Assembly: GCA_964497185.1 (NCBI GenBank)
Contig: CAZCBX010000003.1
Coordinates: 134,585 to 198,584 of the forward strand
Direction of reading: 5' to 3'
Origin: CAZCBX01 sp964497185
Lineage (GTDB): Bacteria; Bdellovibrionota_G; JALEGL01; JAGRMV01
DNA length: 64,000 nucleotides
Part shown: piece after piece, positions 1 to 7,474 of the stretch
How positions within the stretch are numbered: the first letter of the stretch is position 1
Layout of the letters: the number at the start of each line of letters is the position of its first letter
Made by a program: the position numbers and the translations under genes
The notes under the pieces: generated by a model
What the model was told of the DNA's origin: nothing
The model's database searches: none
What the model saw: only the letters and a program-made list of their open reading frames with translations

Positions 1-492
1 GGTTTTCCAGGAGGCCCCGCACTTGAAAAAGCCGCACAGGGTGGAGACCCACAATGGATCGCTTTTCCAAGGCCCCTTGCCAATGATATTCGACTGAGCT
101 TTAGCGGTCTAAAAACCTCGTTGGCCGTATGGCTTCAAAAAAATCCCTCCAAATTTCCGCAGCACCTGGCTGACATCGCTGCCAGCTTTCAAGAAGCTGT
201 CATGGACTGTCTGGTCCAAACCATTGCCCTTGCGCAAAAACAAACCGGCATTGATAACATCATTGTATGTGGCGGTGTTGCAGCCAATGGTCGGTTGCGC
301 GAAAAATTGGCCCAGTTGCCAGGCACCCCTAAGCTCTGGATAACCCCAAAGGCTTATTGCACCGACAACGCAGCCATGATTGCCGCGGCTGGTTATTACA
401 CATACAAAATGCACGGTGCTAGCGAGCTTACGCTGATCCCTCAACCCAATGCACCCCTGGTGGCAAGCGCCCAAGCCGATGCAACATCCTAA
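1..492 (+). CDS. tsaD: TsaD (Kae1/YgjD), tRNA threonylcarbamoyladenosine synthase subunit, 3' part
   Basis: C-terminal 163 residues of the TsaD ATPase-fold subunit, which with TsaB and TsaE transfers the threonylcarbamoyl group to A37 of ANN-decoding tRNAs in the cytoplasm. The frame is open from base 1, so the gene starts outside the window. Seen: GFPGGPALEKAA at the fragment start, the family signature SFSGLKT (fragment residues 33-39), VCGGVAANGRLRE, and CTDNAAMIAAAGYY near the C-terminus. The stop lies inside the start region of rsmA (14-bp overlap), suggesting co-transcription and coupled translation of two RNA-modification genes. Identity is secure; only the N-terminal half is unseen. 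Confidence 0.95.
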   Translation, partial: GFPGGPALEKAAQGGDPQWIAFPRPLANDIRLSFSGLKTSLAVWLQKNPSKFPQHLADIAASFQEAVMDCLVQTIALAQKQTGIDNIIVCGGVAANGRLREKLAQLPGTPKLWITPKAYCTDNAAMIAAAGYYTYKMHGASELTLIPQPNAPLVASAQADATS

Positions 493-1282
493 ACACATTT
501 TGGGGCAGCTCAATATTCGTCCACGAAAAAAATGGGGCCAAAATTTTTTGGTGCATCCCAACAACGTGCAGCAAATTTTTAATTTTGCCAACGTGCCCCC
601 TCAGGCCAATATTTTGGAAATCGGACCTGGCCTGGGTGCCATGACTGAATACATGATTCCGAAAGCCAAGGCTTACACCGCCATTGAACTCGATCCCATT
701 CTTTTTGATTTTTTAAACAAAACTTTTGCCGCGCCCCATGCAACTTTTTTGCATCAAGACGTGCTGGAAGTCAGTCCAAAAGACCTTTTTCCAGGACAAA
801 ACCACTATCATGTGGTGGCCAATTTGCCCTATCACATCACCACCCCCATCATTGCGCTGCTTTTAAAAGACCTTGATCGCATTCAATCCATTACGTTGCT
901 GCTACAAAAGGAAGTGGTTGCGCGCATGGAAGCCAAACCTGGCAGCAAAACCTATGGACGTTTATCTGTTTGGCTTCAAAGCGTTTGTGACGTCACCAAA
1001 GGACCCACGCTTAAGCCCGGCTGTTTTTATCCACCACCTGACATTGATTCTCAAGTGGTGCGACTGAGCCCCAATGGCCATCCAATCAAGCCGGCGTTCC
1101 TGGATTTTGTGGCGCTGCTTTTTCAAAAGCGCCGTAAGACCCTTGGCAAAATTTTAAAAGACGCATCCTACGATGTATCTCTCATTGACCCGGCACTTCA
1201 CAGCATTCGCCCTGAAACGCTGGATGTGGCTTCGCTTCAAACAATTTTTAATCAGCTAACCCCACCCGCGCCGTCGTCCTAA
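479..1282 (+). CDS. rsmA: RsmA (KsgA), 16S rRNA dimethyladenosine transferase
   Basis: S-adenosylmethionine-dependent enzyme that dimethylates two adjacent adenines in the 3' terminal helix of 16S rRNA during 30S maturation. 267 aa, the usual length. Seen: GQNFLV at residues 20-25, the SAM-binding loop EIGPGLG at 47-53, the acidic ribose-contact IELD at 69-72, the catalytic NLPY motif at 115-118, then the QKEVVARM helix. An upstream in-frame ATG at 449 exists, but the ATG at 479 puts the N-terminus where the family starts and gives the normal overlap with the tsaD stop. Convergent with the next gene, only 4 bp apart. Confidence 0.95.
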   Translation: MQHPKHILGQLNIRPRKKWGQNFLVHPNNVQQIFNFANVPPQANILEIGPGLGAMTEYMIPKAKAYTAIELDPILFDFLNKTFAAPHATFLHQDVLEVSPKDLFPGQNHYHVVANLPYHITTPIIALLLKDLDRIQSITLLLQKEVVARMEAKPGSKTYGRLSVWLQSVCDVTKGPTLKPGCFYPPPDIDSQVVRLSPNGHPIKPAFLDFVALLFQKRRKTLGKILKDASYDVSLIDPALHSIRPETLDVASLQTIFNQLTPPAPSS

Positions 1283-1286
1283 GCTT

Positions 1287-2054
1287 TTAGGCTTTGGATT
1301 CGCGGTGCACGTGAAACGCACTGGCCTGTGCCATGGGCATGGTAACCAGTTGGTCAATGTTGACATGGGCGGGGCGGGACAATGCAAATAAAATCATTTC
1401 CGCAATATCTTCGGCCACCAGCGGTTGGAGACCCTCATACACAGCTTTGGCTTTGACTGGATCACCCAATCGCACCTGACTAAACTGCGTTTCGACCAAC
1501 CCAGGGTCAATGCTGGTCACCCCAATGCCCTTGGGTAAGAGTTCCAAGCGCAGCGTTTGGGTCAGCGCGCGCAGCGAAAATTTGGAGGCGCAGTATCCAC
1601 CACCTCCTGGATACGCTTGTAGGCCCGCAATGGAACCCACGTTGATAATCCGCGCGCCCGCATGATGGGGCATCAACGCAATGGCACGCTGGCTGCAAGC
1701 AAACGCACCCATAAAATTGGTTTGCATCATGGCCAACCAATCCTCGTATTTTGCATCTTCTACGCCATCCACGCCCGCCGCAAAACCTGCGTTGTTCACC
1801 AAAGCGTGGAGCGGTCGACCTTCTCCTTCCAAATCATCAAAAAAAGCCGTCACTTGTTGCACGTCCGATACATCCACCGTATGCACCTCATAAGTGGCCT
1901 TGATCGCGGCAGGACGCAGGGCATCGATCCAATCCAAAATTTTTTGTTTTCGCCGGGCCAAAAGCAACAAATGTCCTTCTTGCGCAAGCAATTGCGTTGC
2001 CAGTGCTTGACCGATGCCGCTTGAGGCGCCTGTAATCATGTATGTTTTGCTCAT
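1287..2054 (-). CDS. Classical short-chain dehydrogenase/reductase, YdfG-like
   Basis: NAD(P)-dependent oxidoreductase of the classical SDR family, 255 aa. Seen: Rossmann glycine motif TGASSGIG (residues 8-15), NNAG at 87-90, catalytic Ser141, and the YxxxK pair Tyr154/Lys158. The pattern is closest to the YdfG group (NADP-dependent 3-hydroxy acid or serine dehydrogenases), but SDR substrate cannot be read from sequence. The start at 2054 is preferred over 2093 because it places MSKTYMITGASSGIG at the family N-terminus. Divergent from the deoxynucleoside kinase gene, sharing an 82-bp promoter region. Confidence 0.88.
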   Translation of the reverse strand: MSKTYMITGASSGIGQALATQLLAQEGHLLLLARRKQKILDWIDALRPAAIKATYEVHTVDVSDVQQVTAFFDDLEGEGRPLHALVNNAGFAAGVDGVEDAKYEDWLAMMQTNFMGAFACSQRAIALMPHHAGARIINVGSIAGLQAYPGGGGYCASKFSLRALTQTLRLELLPKGIGVTSIDPGLVETQFSQVRLGDPVKAKAVYEGLQPLVAEDIAEMILFALSRPAHVNIDQLVTMPMAQASAFHVHRESKA

Positions 2055-2136
2055 CACAAATGAGTACAAGCATGCGGGTGGAAAGACGAGCAAAAAATAT
2101 AGCCATGAGAATCGAAAGTGGTAAGTTAGTCATTGT

Positions 2137-2766
2137 ATGAAAGCCAAATACATATGTGTAGAAGGCCCGATCGGTGCAGGCAAATCAGAATTGGTGGCTG
2201 CGCTGAGTGAAAAGATCAATGCGCAGCAAGTGGTGGACCAACCCAACCCTTTTCTTCCCGCCTTTTATCAAAATATGGATCAGTACGCGTTTCAAGTACA
2301 GCTGTACTTCTTGCTTTCTCGTTTTGGCCAACAAAAAGAGCTGGCGCAAGGCAGTTTGTTTTCGTCCAATTTGGTGTGCGATTACCTTTTTCAAAAAGAT
2401 CGTTTGTTCGCCTCACTCACCCTAGAGCCGGCTGAATTTGCTTTGTATGAAAAGGTATATTCCTTGTTGGGTGGCACCATTACCAAACCGGATGTGGTTG
2501 TGTACTTGCAACAAACCACCGACCAGCTCATCAAACGCATGGCCAAAAAAAATGAAGAACTGACGCTGCTTATTCCCAAGGCCTACATTGAAAATGTCGT
2601 GCAAGCCTATCAAACTTTTTTTCAGCATTACCATCAAAGCCCGATTATTGTCATTAGCTCTGAAAACAAACGGTTTATGGAAAACGAAAAAAACATCGAC
2701 CTCCTCATCCGCAAAATCATGGAAGTAGAGAGCGGCACGCATTATTTGCATATTCAAGAAGATTGA
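2137..2766 (+). CDS. Deoxynucleoside kinase (dNK/dGK-dAK family)
   Basis: Phosphorylates deoxynucleosides in the salvage pathway. 209 aa, normal for the bacterial dNK family. Seen: P-loop GPIGAGKS at residues 10-17, then CDYLFQKDRLFA (81-92), which matches the substrate/lid region typical of bacterial dAK/dGK enzymes. Whether it prefers dA, dG or pyrimidines cannot be told. The end is unusual: the last 38 bases recur at 2894-2931 in the intergenic space before enolase (see that entry). Dcd, ThyA and FolA, other nucleotide-metabolism enzymes, lie 20 kb away. Confidence 0.88.
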   Translation: MKAKYICVEGPIGAGKSELVAALSEKINAQQVVDQPNPFLPAFYQNMDQYAFQVQLYFLLSRFGQQKELAQGSLFSSNLVCDYLFQKDRLFASLTLEPAEFALYEKVYSLLGGTITKPDVVVYLQQTTDQLIKRMAKKNEELTLLIPKAYIENVVQAYQTFFQHYHQSPIIVISSENKRFMENEKNIDLLIRKIMEVESGTHYLHIQED

Positions 2767-2810
2767 GGTTTTGGCTTCTGCGCGTGGATAATTTACGCAA
2801 AGGGGTGAAT

Positions 2811-2880
2811 GAATTTTATTTTACATAAAATTCAGAGGGGAAAAGCATTTTTTCCCTTCATGGTGCACATCTTGTGCACC
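2811..2880. other. Three consecutive inverted repeats between dNK and enolase
   Basis: Three perfect or near-perfect hairpins lie end to end: 2811-2833 (9-bp arms GAATTTTAT / ATAAAATTC, 5-base loop), 2838-2856 (GGGAAAA / TTTTTCCC), and 2862-2880 (7-bp arms GGTGCAC / GTGCACC, 5-base loop). The middle one ends in a T run and could terminate dNK transcription. The outer two have no T run and look more like operators or RNA elements in the leader of enolase. Seen directly; any role is inference. Confidence 0.6.
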
Positions 2881-2890
2881 TCCTACAACA

Positions 2891-3013
2891 ATGGAGAGCG
2901 GTACTCATTATCTGCATATTCAAGAAGATTGGAAAAATCCCCTCTTTCACCTGACACTCGATTCTATACGCCCATTTGTTTTCCTGGTATGGGAAAACAA
3001 TGAATTCAGATAG
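2891..3013 (+). pseudogene. Short frame repeating the dNK C-terminus (40 codons)
   Basis: An ATG-started frame of 40 codons opens with ESGTHYLHIQED, the exact last 12 residues of the upstream kinase, then continues with 26 unrelated residues (start DWKNPLFHLT) and stops inside the enolase start region. The 38-bp duplicated stretch (2728-2765 against 2894-2931) differs at three positions and all three are synonymous. It may be a remnant of a former tandem kinase copy, a gene-end duplication or a small translated leader. No upstream Shine-Dalgarno sequence stands out. Confidence 0.45.
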
Positions 3014-4280
3014 CTTCATCCAACACATTCACGCACGACAAATCATTGACTCCAGAGGCAATCCCACCGTGGAAGCCGAGGTTCACTGCCACAATGGCAT
3101 CATGGGGCGTGCCGCCGTTCCTTCGGGCGCATCGACCGGCAAACGAGAGGCGCTTGAGCTACGCGATGGCAAACAGGCAGAATACCTGGGCAAGTCAGTT
3201 CACACAGCCATCGATCATGTACTTCGACTCATTGCACCTGCTTTAAAAGACAAATCTGTTTTGGACCAAGCCACTTTGGATCAAATCATGATTGACCTTG
3301 ACGGCACCAACAACAAGGAAAAATTGGGTGCCAATGCCATGTTGGGTGTGTCCATGGCCGCCATGCGTGCAGCAGCCCAACTACAAAACAAACCTTTGTA
3401 TGCTTGCATGGGTTCCACCTACACCATGCCCGTGCCCATGATGAATGTCATCAATGGTGGCGCTCACGCCGACAACAATTTGGACATTCAGGAATTTATG
3501 ATCATCCCGCATGGGTTTGACCGTTTTACCGACAGCCTTCGTGCCGGGTGTGAAATTTTTCACAGCCTTAAAAAAATATTGCAGGATAAAAATCTATCCA
3601 CCAACGTCGGTGATGAAGGCGGCTTTGCGCCCGCTTTGCAGAGCAACGAACAAGCCATGGACTTGCTGCTTCAAGCCATTGAAAGAGCAGGATACCAACC
3701 CCAAGAGCACGTGTCCCTTGCTTTGGACGTGGCATCCAGCGAATTTTATAACAATGGCCGATACACCTCCAACAAAGGCACGTCGCTGGACAAATCCACC
3801 GATGAAATGATTGAGCATTATGCTTCGTTGCTGCAAGATTACCCCATTGTCAGCATCGAAGACGGACTGTCCGAGGATGATTGGGAAGGCTGGCAAAAAT
3901 TGACCCAACAATTGGGGGCCCAATGCCAATGGGTGGGCGATGATTTGTTTGTCACCAACCCTCACATTCTTCGCAAAGGCATTGATGAAAAGCTGGCCAA
4001 TTCCATTTTAATCAAAGTCAACCAAATCGGCACCATCACCGAAACGTTGCAAACCATTGCCATAGCCAAAGAAGCGGGCTACACCAATGTCATCTCTCAT
4101 CGCAGTGGCGAAACCGAAGATACGTTTATCGCCGATTTGGCGGTGGGTACGCATGCTGGACAAATCAAAACTGGGTCTCTGTCACGGTCAGACCGCGTGG
4201 CCAAGTACAATCAGCTGCTTCGCATTGAAGAGCAGCTGGGTGACCACGTAGACTTCCAGGGCAAAAAATTATTTGGCTAA
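3000..4280 (+). CDS. eno: Enolase (phosphopyruvate hydratase)
   Basis: Interconverts 2-phosphoglycerate and phosphoenolpyruvate in glycolysis. 426 aa, full length. Seen in order: IIDSRGNPTVEAEV, PSGASTGKREALELRD, NGGAHADNNLDIQEFM, the catalytic-acid loop VGDEGGFAP, metal ligands in SIEDGL and GDDLFVTN, the catalytic Lys in ILIKVNQIGT, and ISHRSGETED. The ATG at 3000 follows a GGGAAA stretch and gives the family N-terminus; a TTG at 2976 would add eight unrelated residues. The DUF748 gene follows after 12 bp. Confidence 0.97.
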   Translation: MNSDSFIQHIHARQIIDSRGNPTVEAEVHCHNGIMGRAAVPSGASTGKREALELRDGKQAEYLGKSVHTAIDHVLRLIAPALKDKSVLDQATLDQIMIDLDGTNNKEKLGANAMLGVSMAAMRAAAQLQNKPLYACMGSTYTMPVPMMNVINGGAHADNNLDIQEFMIIPHGFDRFTDSLRAGCEIFHSLKKILQDKNLSTNVGDEGGFAPALQSNEQAMDLLLQAIERAGYQPQEHVSLALDVASSEFYNNGRYTSNKGTSLDKSTDEMIEHYASLLQDYPIVSIEDGLSEDDWEGWQKLTQQLGAQCQWVGDDLFVTNPHILRKGIDEKLANSILIKVNQIGTITETLQTIAIAKEAGYTNVISHRSGETEDTFIADLAVGTHAGQIKTGSLSRSDRVAKYNQLLRIEEQLGDHVDFQGKKLFG

Positions 4281-4292
4281 GGCAGGTCCTTG

Positions 4293-5396
4293 ATGAATGC
4301 AAACGCAAAAGTGTGGTGGAAAAGAAAACGCATGTGGATTCCTGTATGCATGGTTTTGCTTTTGATTGGTTTTCGGTTGGTGCTGCCCACGCTGATTAAA
4401 AACCATGTCAATAAAGTGTTGGCCAACATTCCAGGCTACTATGGACAAATCAAAGACATTGACGTGGCGTTGTGGCGCGGTGCTTACAAAATTCACGGGT
4501 TGTACCTCAACAAAACCAAAGCCCAAACCCAAGTGCCTTTTTTGGATTTTCCACTCACCGACATTTCCATCCAATGGCGTGCTTTATTGCAGGGCCGCAT
4601 CGTGGCCGAAATTGATATGGATCAAGCCACCATTATTTATATCGCCGAAGATCAAAAAGGCCCAGAGCAAGCCAAAGAAGAAGACTGGACCCAAGCCCTT
4701 ACCAGCATTGTGCCACTGGATATCAACCGCCTCACCATTGCGGGTGGAAAGCTGGCGTATGTAGAGGTGAACACCGACCCCAACATCGATCTACAAATCA
4801 CCGATCTCTCATTAACCCTGAGCAACTTGCAAAATACCTACGCCAAAGAATACACCCTGCCCTCGCCCCTTTCCATTCGCGGCACATCGTTTGGGCAAGG
4901 AAAGTTTTCGTTGGACGGCAGCCTGAACATTTTAAAAGAAGTCCCTGACATGGATTTAACCATTTCACTGGAAAATGCCAATTTAACCGCGGTCAATCCT
5001 TTTACCGAACACTATGCAGGTGTGGATTTTGAAGAAGGCGTTTTTCATTTTTTTGGCGAAGTGGCCATTGCCGATGGATATTTCAAAGGCACCTTTAAAC
5101 CCATGCTTAAAAACCCTGCGCTAATTGGGCCCGAAGATGGATTTTTGGAAACCGTGTGGGAAGGGTTTGTCGGCTTGTTTGGCTGGCTGCTAAAAAATAA
5201 AAAAACCGATACGTTTGCTCTAAAAATACCCGTTGAAGGCAACCTCAGTGATATAAATGCCAAAGGGTGGGCCGCTTTTGTGAGCATTATAGAAAATGGC
5301 TGGATTGAAGCGTTTAAAACCGCACCAGATTACCAAATTGACTACCAAGATGCACTAGACGAGCATTTCGAAAAACAGGCTGAGTCATCACAATAA
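4293..5396 (+). CDS. DUF748 / AsmA-like envelope protein
   Basis: 367 aa, membrane-anchored with most of the chain in the periplasm. Seen: a basic N-terminus, one membrane segment (about residues 14-32), then a DUF748 pattern: DIDVALWRGAYKIHGLYL, a proline-flanked VPFLDFPLTDISIQW, and LLQGRIVAEIDMDQATIIYI. DUF748 proteins belong to the AsmA-like group of beta-rich periplasmic proteins, several of which take part in lipid transport to, or integrity of, the outer membrane. The exact role here is unknown. ATG at 4293 is preferred over a TTG one codon earlier. Confidence 0.75.
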   Translation: MNANAKVWWKRKRMWIPVCMVLLLIGFRLVLPTLIKNHVNKVLANIPGYYGQIKDIDVALWRGAYKIHGLYLNKTKAQTQVPFLDFPLTDISIQWRALLQGRIVAEIDMDQATIIYIAEDQKGPEQAKEEDWTQALTSIVPLDINRLTIAGGKLAYVEVNTDPNIDLQITDLSLTLSNLQNTYAKEYTLPSPLSIRGTSFGQGKFSLDGSLNILKEVPDMDLTISLENANLTAVNPFTEHYAGVDFEEGVFHFFGEVAIADGYFKGTFKPMLKNPALIGPEDGFLETVWEGFVGLFGWLLKNKKTDTFALKIPVEGNLSDINAKGWAAFVSIIENGWIEAFKTAPDYQIDYQDALDEHFEKQAESSQ

Positions 5397-5449
5397 TCTG
5401 GTGGGCCGATTAGACCACGCGTGTCATTGAGATTAATCCAAAGTAGATG

Positions 5450-5740
5450 TTACGAAGGTGGCCACTTTCTTGAAGTATGCAATAGCGCAATGATTTCAAT
5501 GGCACTCTTTGTTGGTCGATAAATCAGCATGAATGGCAAGTCCGCAAAAACAAATTCGCGTGTGCCACGAACACTTCCTTTTTTACCCATGTTCGGAAAA
5601 ACTCTGACTTTTTCAATTGCTTCGAGTATGCGTGCAAGGGTCTGTGGTTTTTTATCTGGGTAGGTCTGCTCCACGTATTCTCTTGCTGAATCCAAATCAT
5701 TAAGCGCTACATGCGTCCAGCGAACTGTCAGCTGAGCCAT
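5450..5740 (-). CDS. parE: RelE/ParE-superfamily toxin
   Basis: 96-aa toxin of the RelE/ParE fold. Seen: ALNDLDSAREYVEQ in the first helix, IEKVRVFPNMGKKGSVRGTRE, then the C-terminal strand core FVFADLPFMLIYRP and IEIIALLHTSRKWP, the usual ending of ParE-type proteins. ParE members poison DNA gyrase and RelE members cleave mRNA at the ribosome; the residues seen favour ParE but do not settle it. The start codon overlaps the end of the antitoxin gene by 13 bp, the normal arrangement for translational coupling. Confidence 0.85.
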   Translation of the reverse strand: MAQLTVRWTHVALNDLDSAREYVEQTYPDKKPQTLARILEAIEKVRVFPNMGKKGSVRGTREFVFADLPFMLIYRPTKSAIEIIALLHTSRKWPPS

Positions 5741-5964
5741 TGATCAATTTGGGCTTGAACTTGTGCTTTGCTGGCCATCTTGCCTTCTTTGGCCTGGCGC
5801 AAACCTTCTTTGATGTGCTGAATTTGCCACTGATGCATATCTAGCAATAAATCAATGGCTTCGTTGACCAAAAAGCTCCGATCTCGCTGACGCACTTTCG
5901 CCAACTTATCAAGATCTTCGATGGTTTCATCGGGTACGCGAACCGATATGGCATTTTTTGACAT
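5728..5964 (-). CDS. parD: Ribbon-helix-helix antitoxin (ParD/CopG-like)
   Basis: 78 aa. The N-terminal strand AISVRVPDETIEDLDKLAK followed by RDRSFLVNEAIDLLL is a ribbon-helix-helix DNA-binding fold; the C-terminal half (HQWQIQHIKEGLRQAKEG onward) is the charged toxin-wrapping tail. It should neutralise the overlapping ParE toxin and repress the pair by binding the palindrome directly upstream (5980-6008). The type II toxin-antitoxin call rests on both proteins plus operator and gene order. Confidence 0.87.
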   Translation of the reverse strand: MSKNAISVRVPDETIEDLDKLAKVRQRDRSFLVNEAIDLLLDMHQWQIQHIKEGLRQAKEGKMASKAQVQAQIDQWLS

Positions 5965-5970
5965 ACCTAT

Positions 5971-6008
5971 ATCATACCCAATATTACGTTGTATTACAAT
6001 GTAATATT
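5971..6008 (-). promoter_or_regulatory. parDE promoter with embedded palindromic operator
   Basis: The outer inverted repeat AATATTAC / GTAATATT (5980-5987 and 6001-6008) encloses a second palindrome, TTGTATTACAA (5989-5999). On the minus strand a -35-like TTGTAA (5999-5994) and a -10 TATGAT (5976-5971) are 17 bp apart, so the operator covers the promoter. The predicted start site falls at or next to the antitoxin ATG (5964), implying a leaderless or very short-leader mRNA. Confidence 0.6.
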
Positions 6009-6019
6009 AAGCTGTAAAG

Positions 6020-7471
6020 CTACACCCGAATTTTGGGTTTGGCTTTAAGGTACTTGCTGTATTTTCGACGAATGGGCGGCAAGTAGGTTTTGAGCATTTC
6101 GTCGACTTGATCTTCACTCATGCCTGTTAAACGGGCTGCATCGGCTTTGACCAACAGCTTGGGTGGCACATCGGCAAAGGCTTTGTCGTCTCGGAGGCGG
6201 GCCAGCAAATCGTTTTGCATGCCTTTTTCACGGATGTTTTTGATCACTTCAAACGAGTGTTCACGAATACTTTCATGCATGTCTTGTCGATTGCCGCCGC
6301 ACTTGACCGCAGCCATCATGATTTCTTCGGTCTGGACAAAAGGAAGCTCTTGATTCAACCTTTGTTCAATGACCCCTTCATGCACTTTGAGGTTGGTTGT
6401 GACATTGATCAACAAGTCCAACACACCATCAATGAGCAAAAATGCATGCGGAATGATGATGCGACGGTTGGCTGAGTCGTCCAATGTGCGTTCAAACCAG
6501 TGATTGGCTGATGTTTCACGGGCATTGTGAACCAAGTTCATCACATACCTTGACAACGAAGTAATGCGCTCGCTTCGCATGGGATTTCGCTTGTAAGGCA
6601 TCGCGCTGGAGCCGATTTGGTCGCTTTCAATGGGTTCTTCCATTTCATGAAGGGCTTGCAAAAGACGCAAATCGTTGGCCAATTTGGACCCAGACTCCGC
6701 GATGGAAGCCAACGCGCTTAAAACTCTGGAATCCACTTTTCGTGGGTAGGTTTGCCCGGTGGCAATAAACGCTTTTTTAAAGCCCATTTTTTTGGTTACT
6801 TTTTTATCCAGGGCTTTGACCTTCTTTTTGTCGCCCTCAAAAAGTTTGATAAAACTATCTTGAGTGCCGGTCGTGCCTTTTACGCCCAGAAACATCATTT
6901 GTTCCAGCTCAAACTCCACTTGCTCCAGGTCCATTAAAAAATTCTGCAACCACAAACAAGTGCGTTTGCCCACGGTGGTGGGCTGTGCGGTTTGAAAATG
7001 GGTGTAGGCCAGGGTGGGAATGGCTTTGGTTTTTTTGGCCATTACGCCCAGCCGGTCAATGACGGTGGCAAGTTTGCCAGCGACCAATTTCAAGCCTTCT
7101 TTCATGACAATTAAATCGGCGTTATCGGTGACGTAGGCGCTGGTTGCACCCAAATGAATAATGCCCGCGGCTTTTGGACATTGCTCTCCATAGGCATGCA
7201 CGTGGGCCATGACGTCATGGCGAAATTTGGCTTCGTTTTTTTCAGCAACTTTCCAGTTGATGTTGTCTCTAAACTTTTTGAGTTGATCAATTTGCGTTTT
7301 TTTGATGGGCAGACCCAGTTCCTGCTCTGCCTCGGCAAGCGCAATCCACAACTCTCGCCAAAGGGCGACGCGTTTTTGTTGAGAAAAGATTTCGGCCATT
7401 TCAGCCGACGCGTATCGTTTGATAATTACATCAATATTGGGTTCCATATCCATACCTTTTTTTTGTGCCAT
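6020..7471 (-). CDS. purB: Adenylosuccinate lyase, long eukaryote-like form
   Basis: Catalyses two fumarate-releasing steps of purine synthesis (SAICAR to AICAR, adenylosuccinate to AMP). 483 aa, closer to the roughly 480-aa animal-type enzyme than to the 430- or 456-aa bacterial forms. Seen: LGATSAYVTDNADL, the catalytic-His region TLAYTHFQTAQPTTVGKR, the fumarase-superfamily signature SSAMPYKRNPMRSE, and KCGGNRQDMHE. The gene lies 3 bp after proS on the same strand. Three in-frame ATGs occur at 7471, 7453 and 7447; an AAAGG seven bases before 7447 makes that a good alternative start (475 aa). Confidence 0.93.
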   Translation of the reverse strand: MAQKKGMDMEPNIDVIIKRYASAEMAEIFSQQKRVALWRELWIALAEAEQELGLPIKKTQIDQLKKFRDNINWKVAEKNEAKFRHDVMAHVHAYGEQCPKAAGIIHLGATSAYVTDNADLIVMKEGLKLVAGKLATVIDRLGVMAKKTKAIPTLAYTHFQTAQPTTVGKRTCLWLQNFLMDLEQVEFELEQMMFLGVKGTTGTQDSFIKLFEGDKKKVKALDKKVTKKMGFKKAFIATGQTYPRKVDSRVLSALASIAESGSKLANDLRLLQALHEMEEPIESDQIGSSAMPYKRNPMRSERITSLSRYVMNLVHNARETSANHWFERTLDDSANRRIIIPHAFLLIDGVLDLLINVTTNLKVHEGVIEQRLNQELPFVQTEEIMMAAVKCGGNRQDMHESIREHSFEVIKNIREKGMQNDLLARLRDDKAFADVPPKLLVKADAARLTGMSEDQVDEMLKTYLPPIRRKYSKYLKAKPKIRV

Positions 7472-7474
7472 TGA

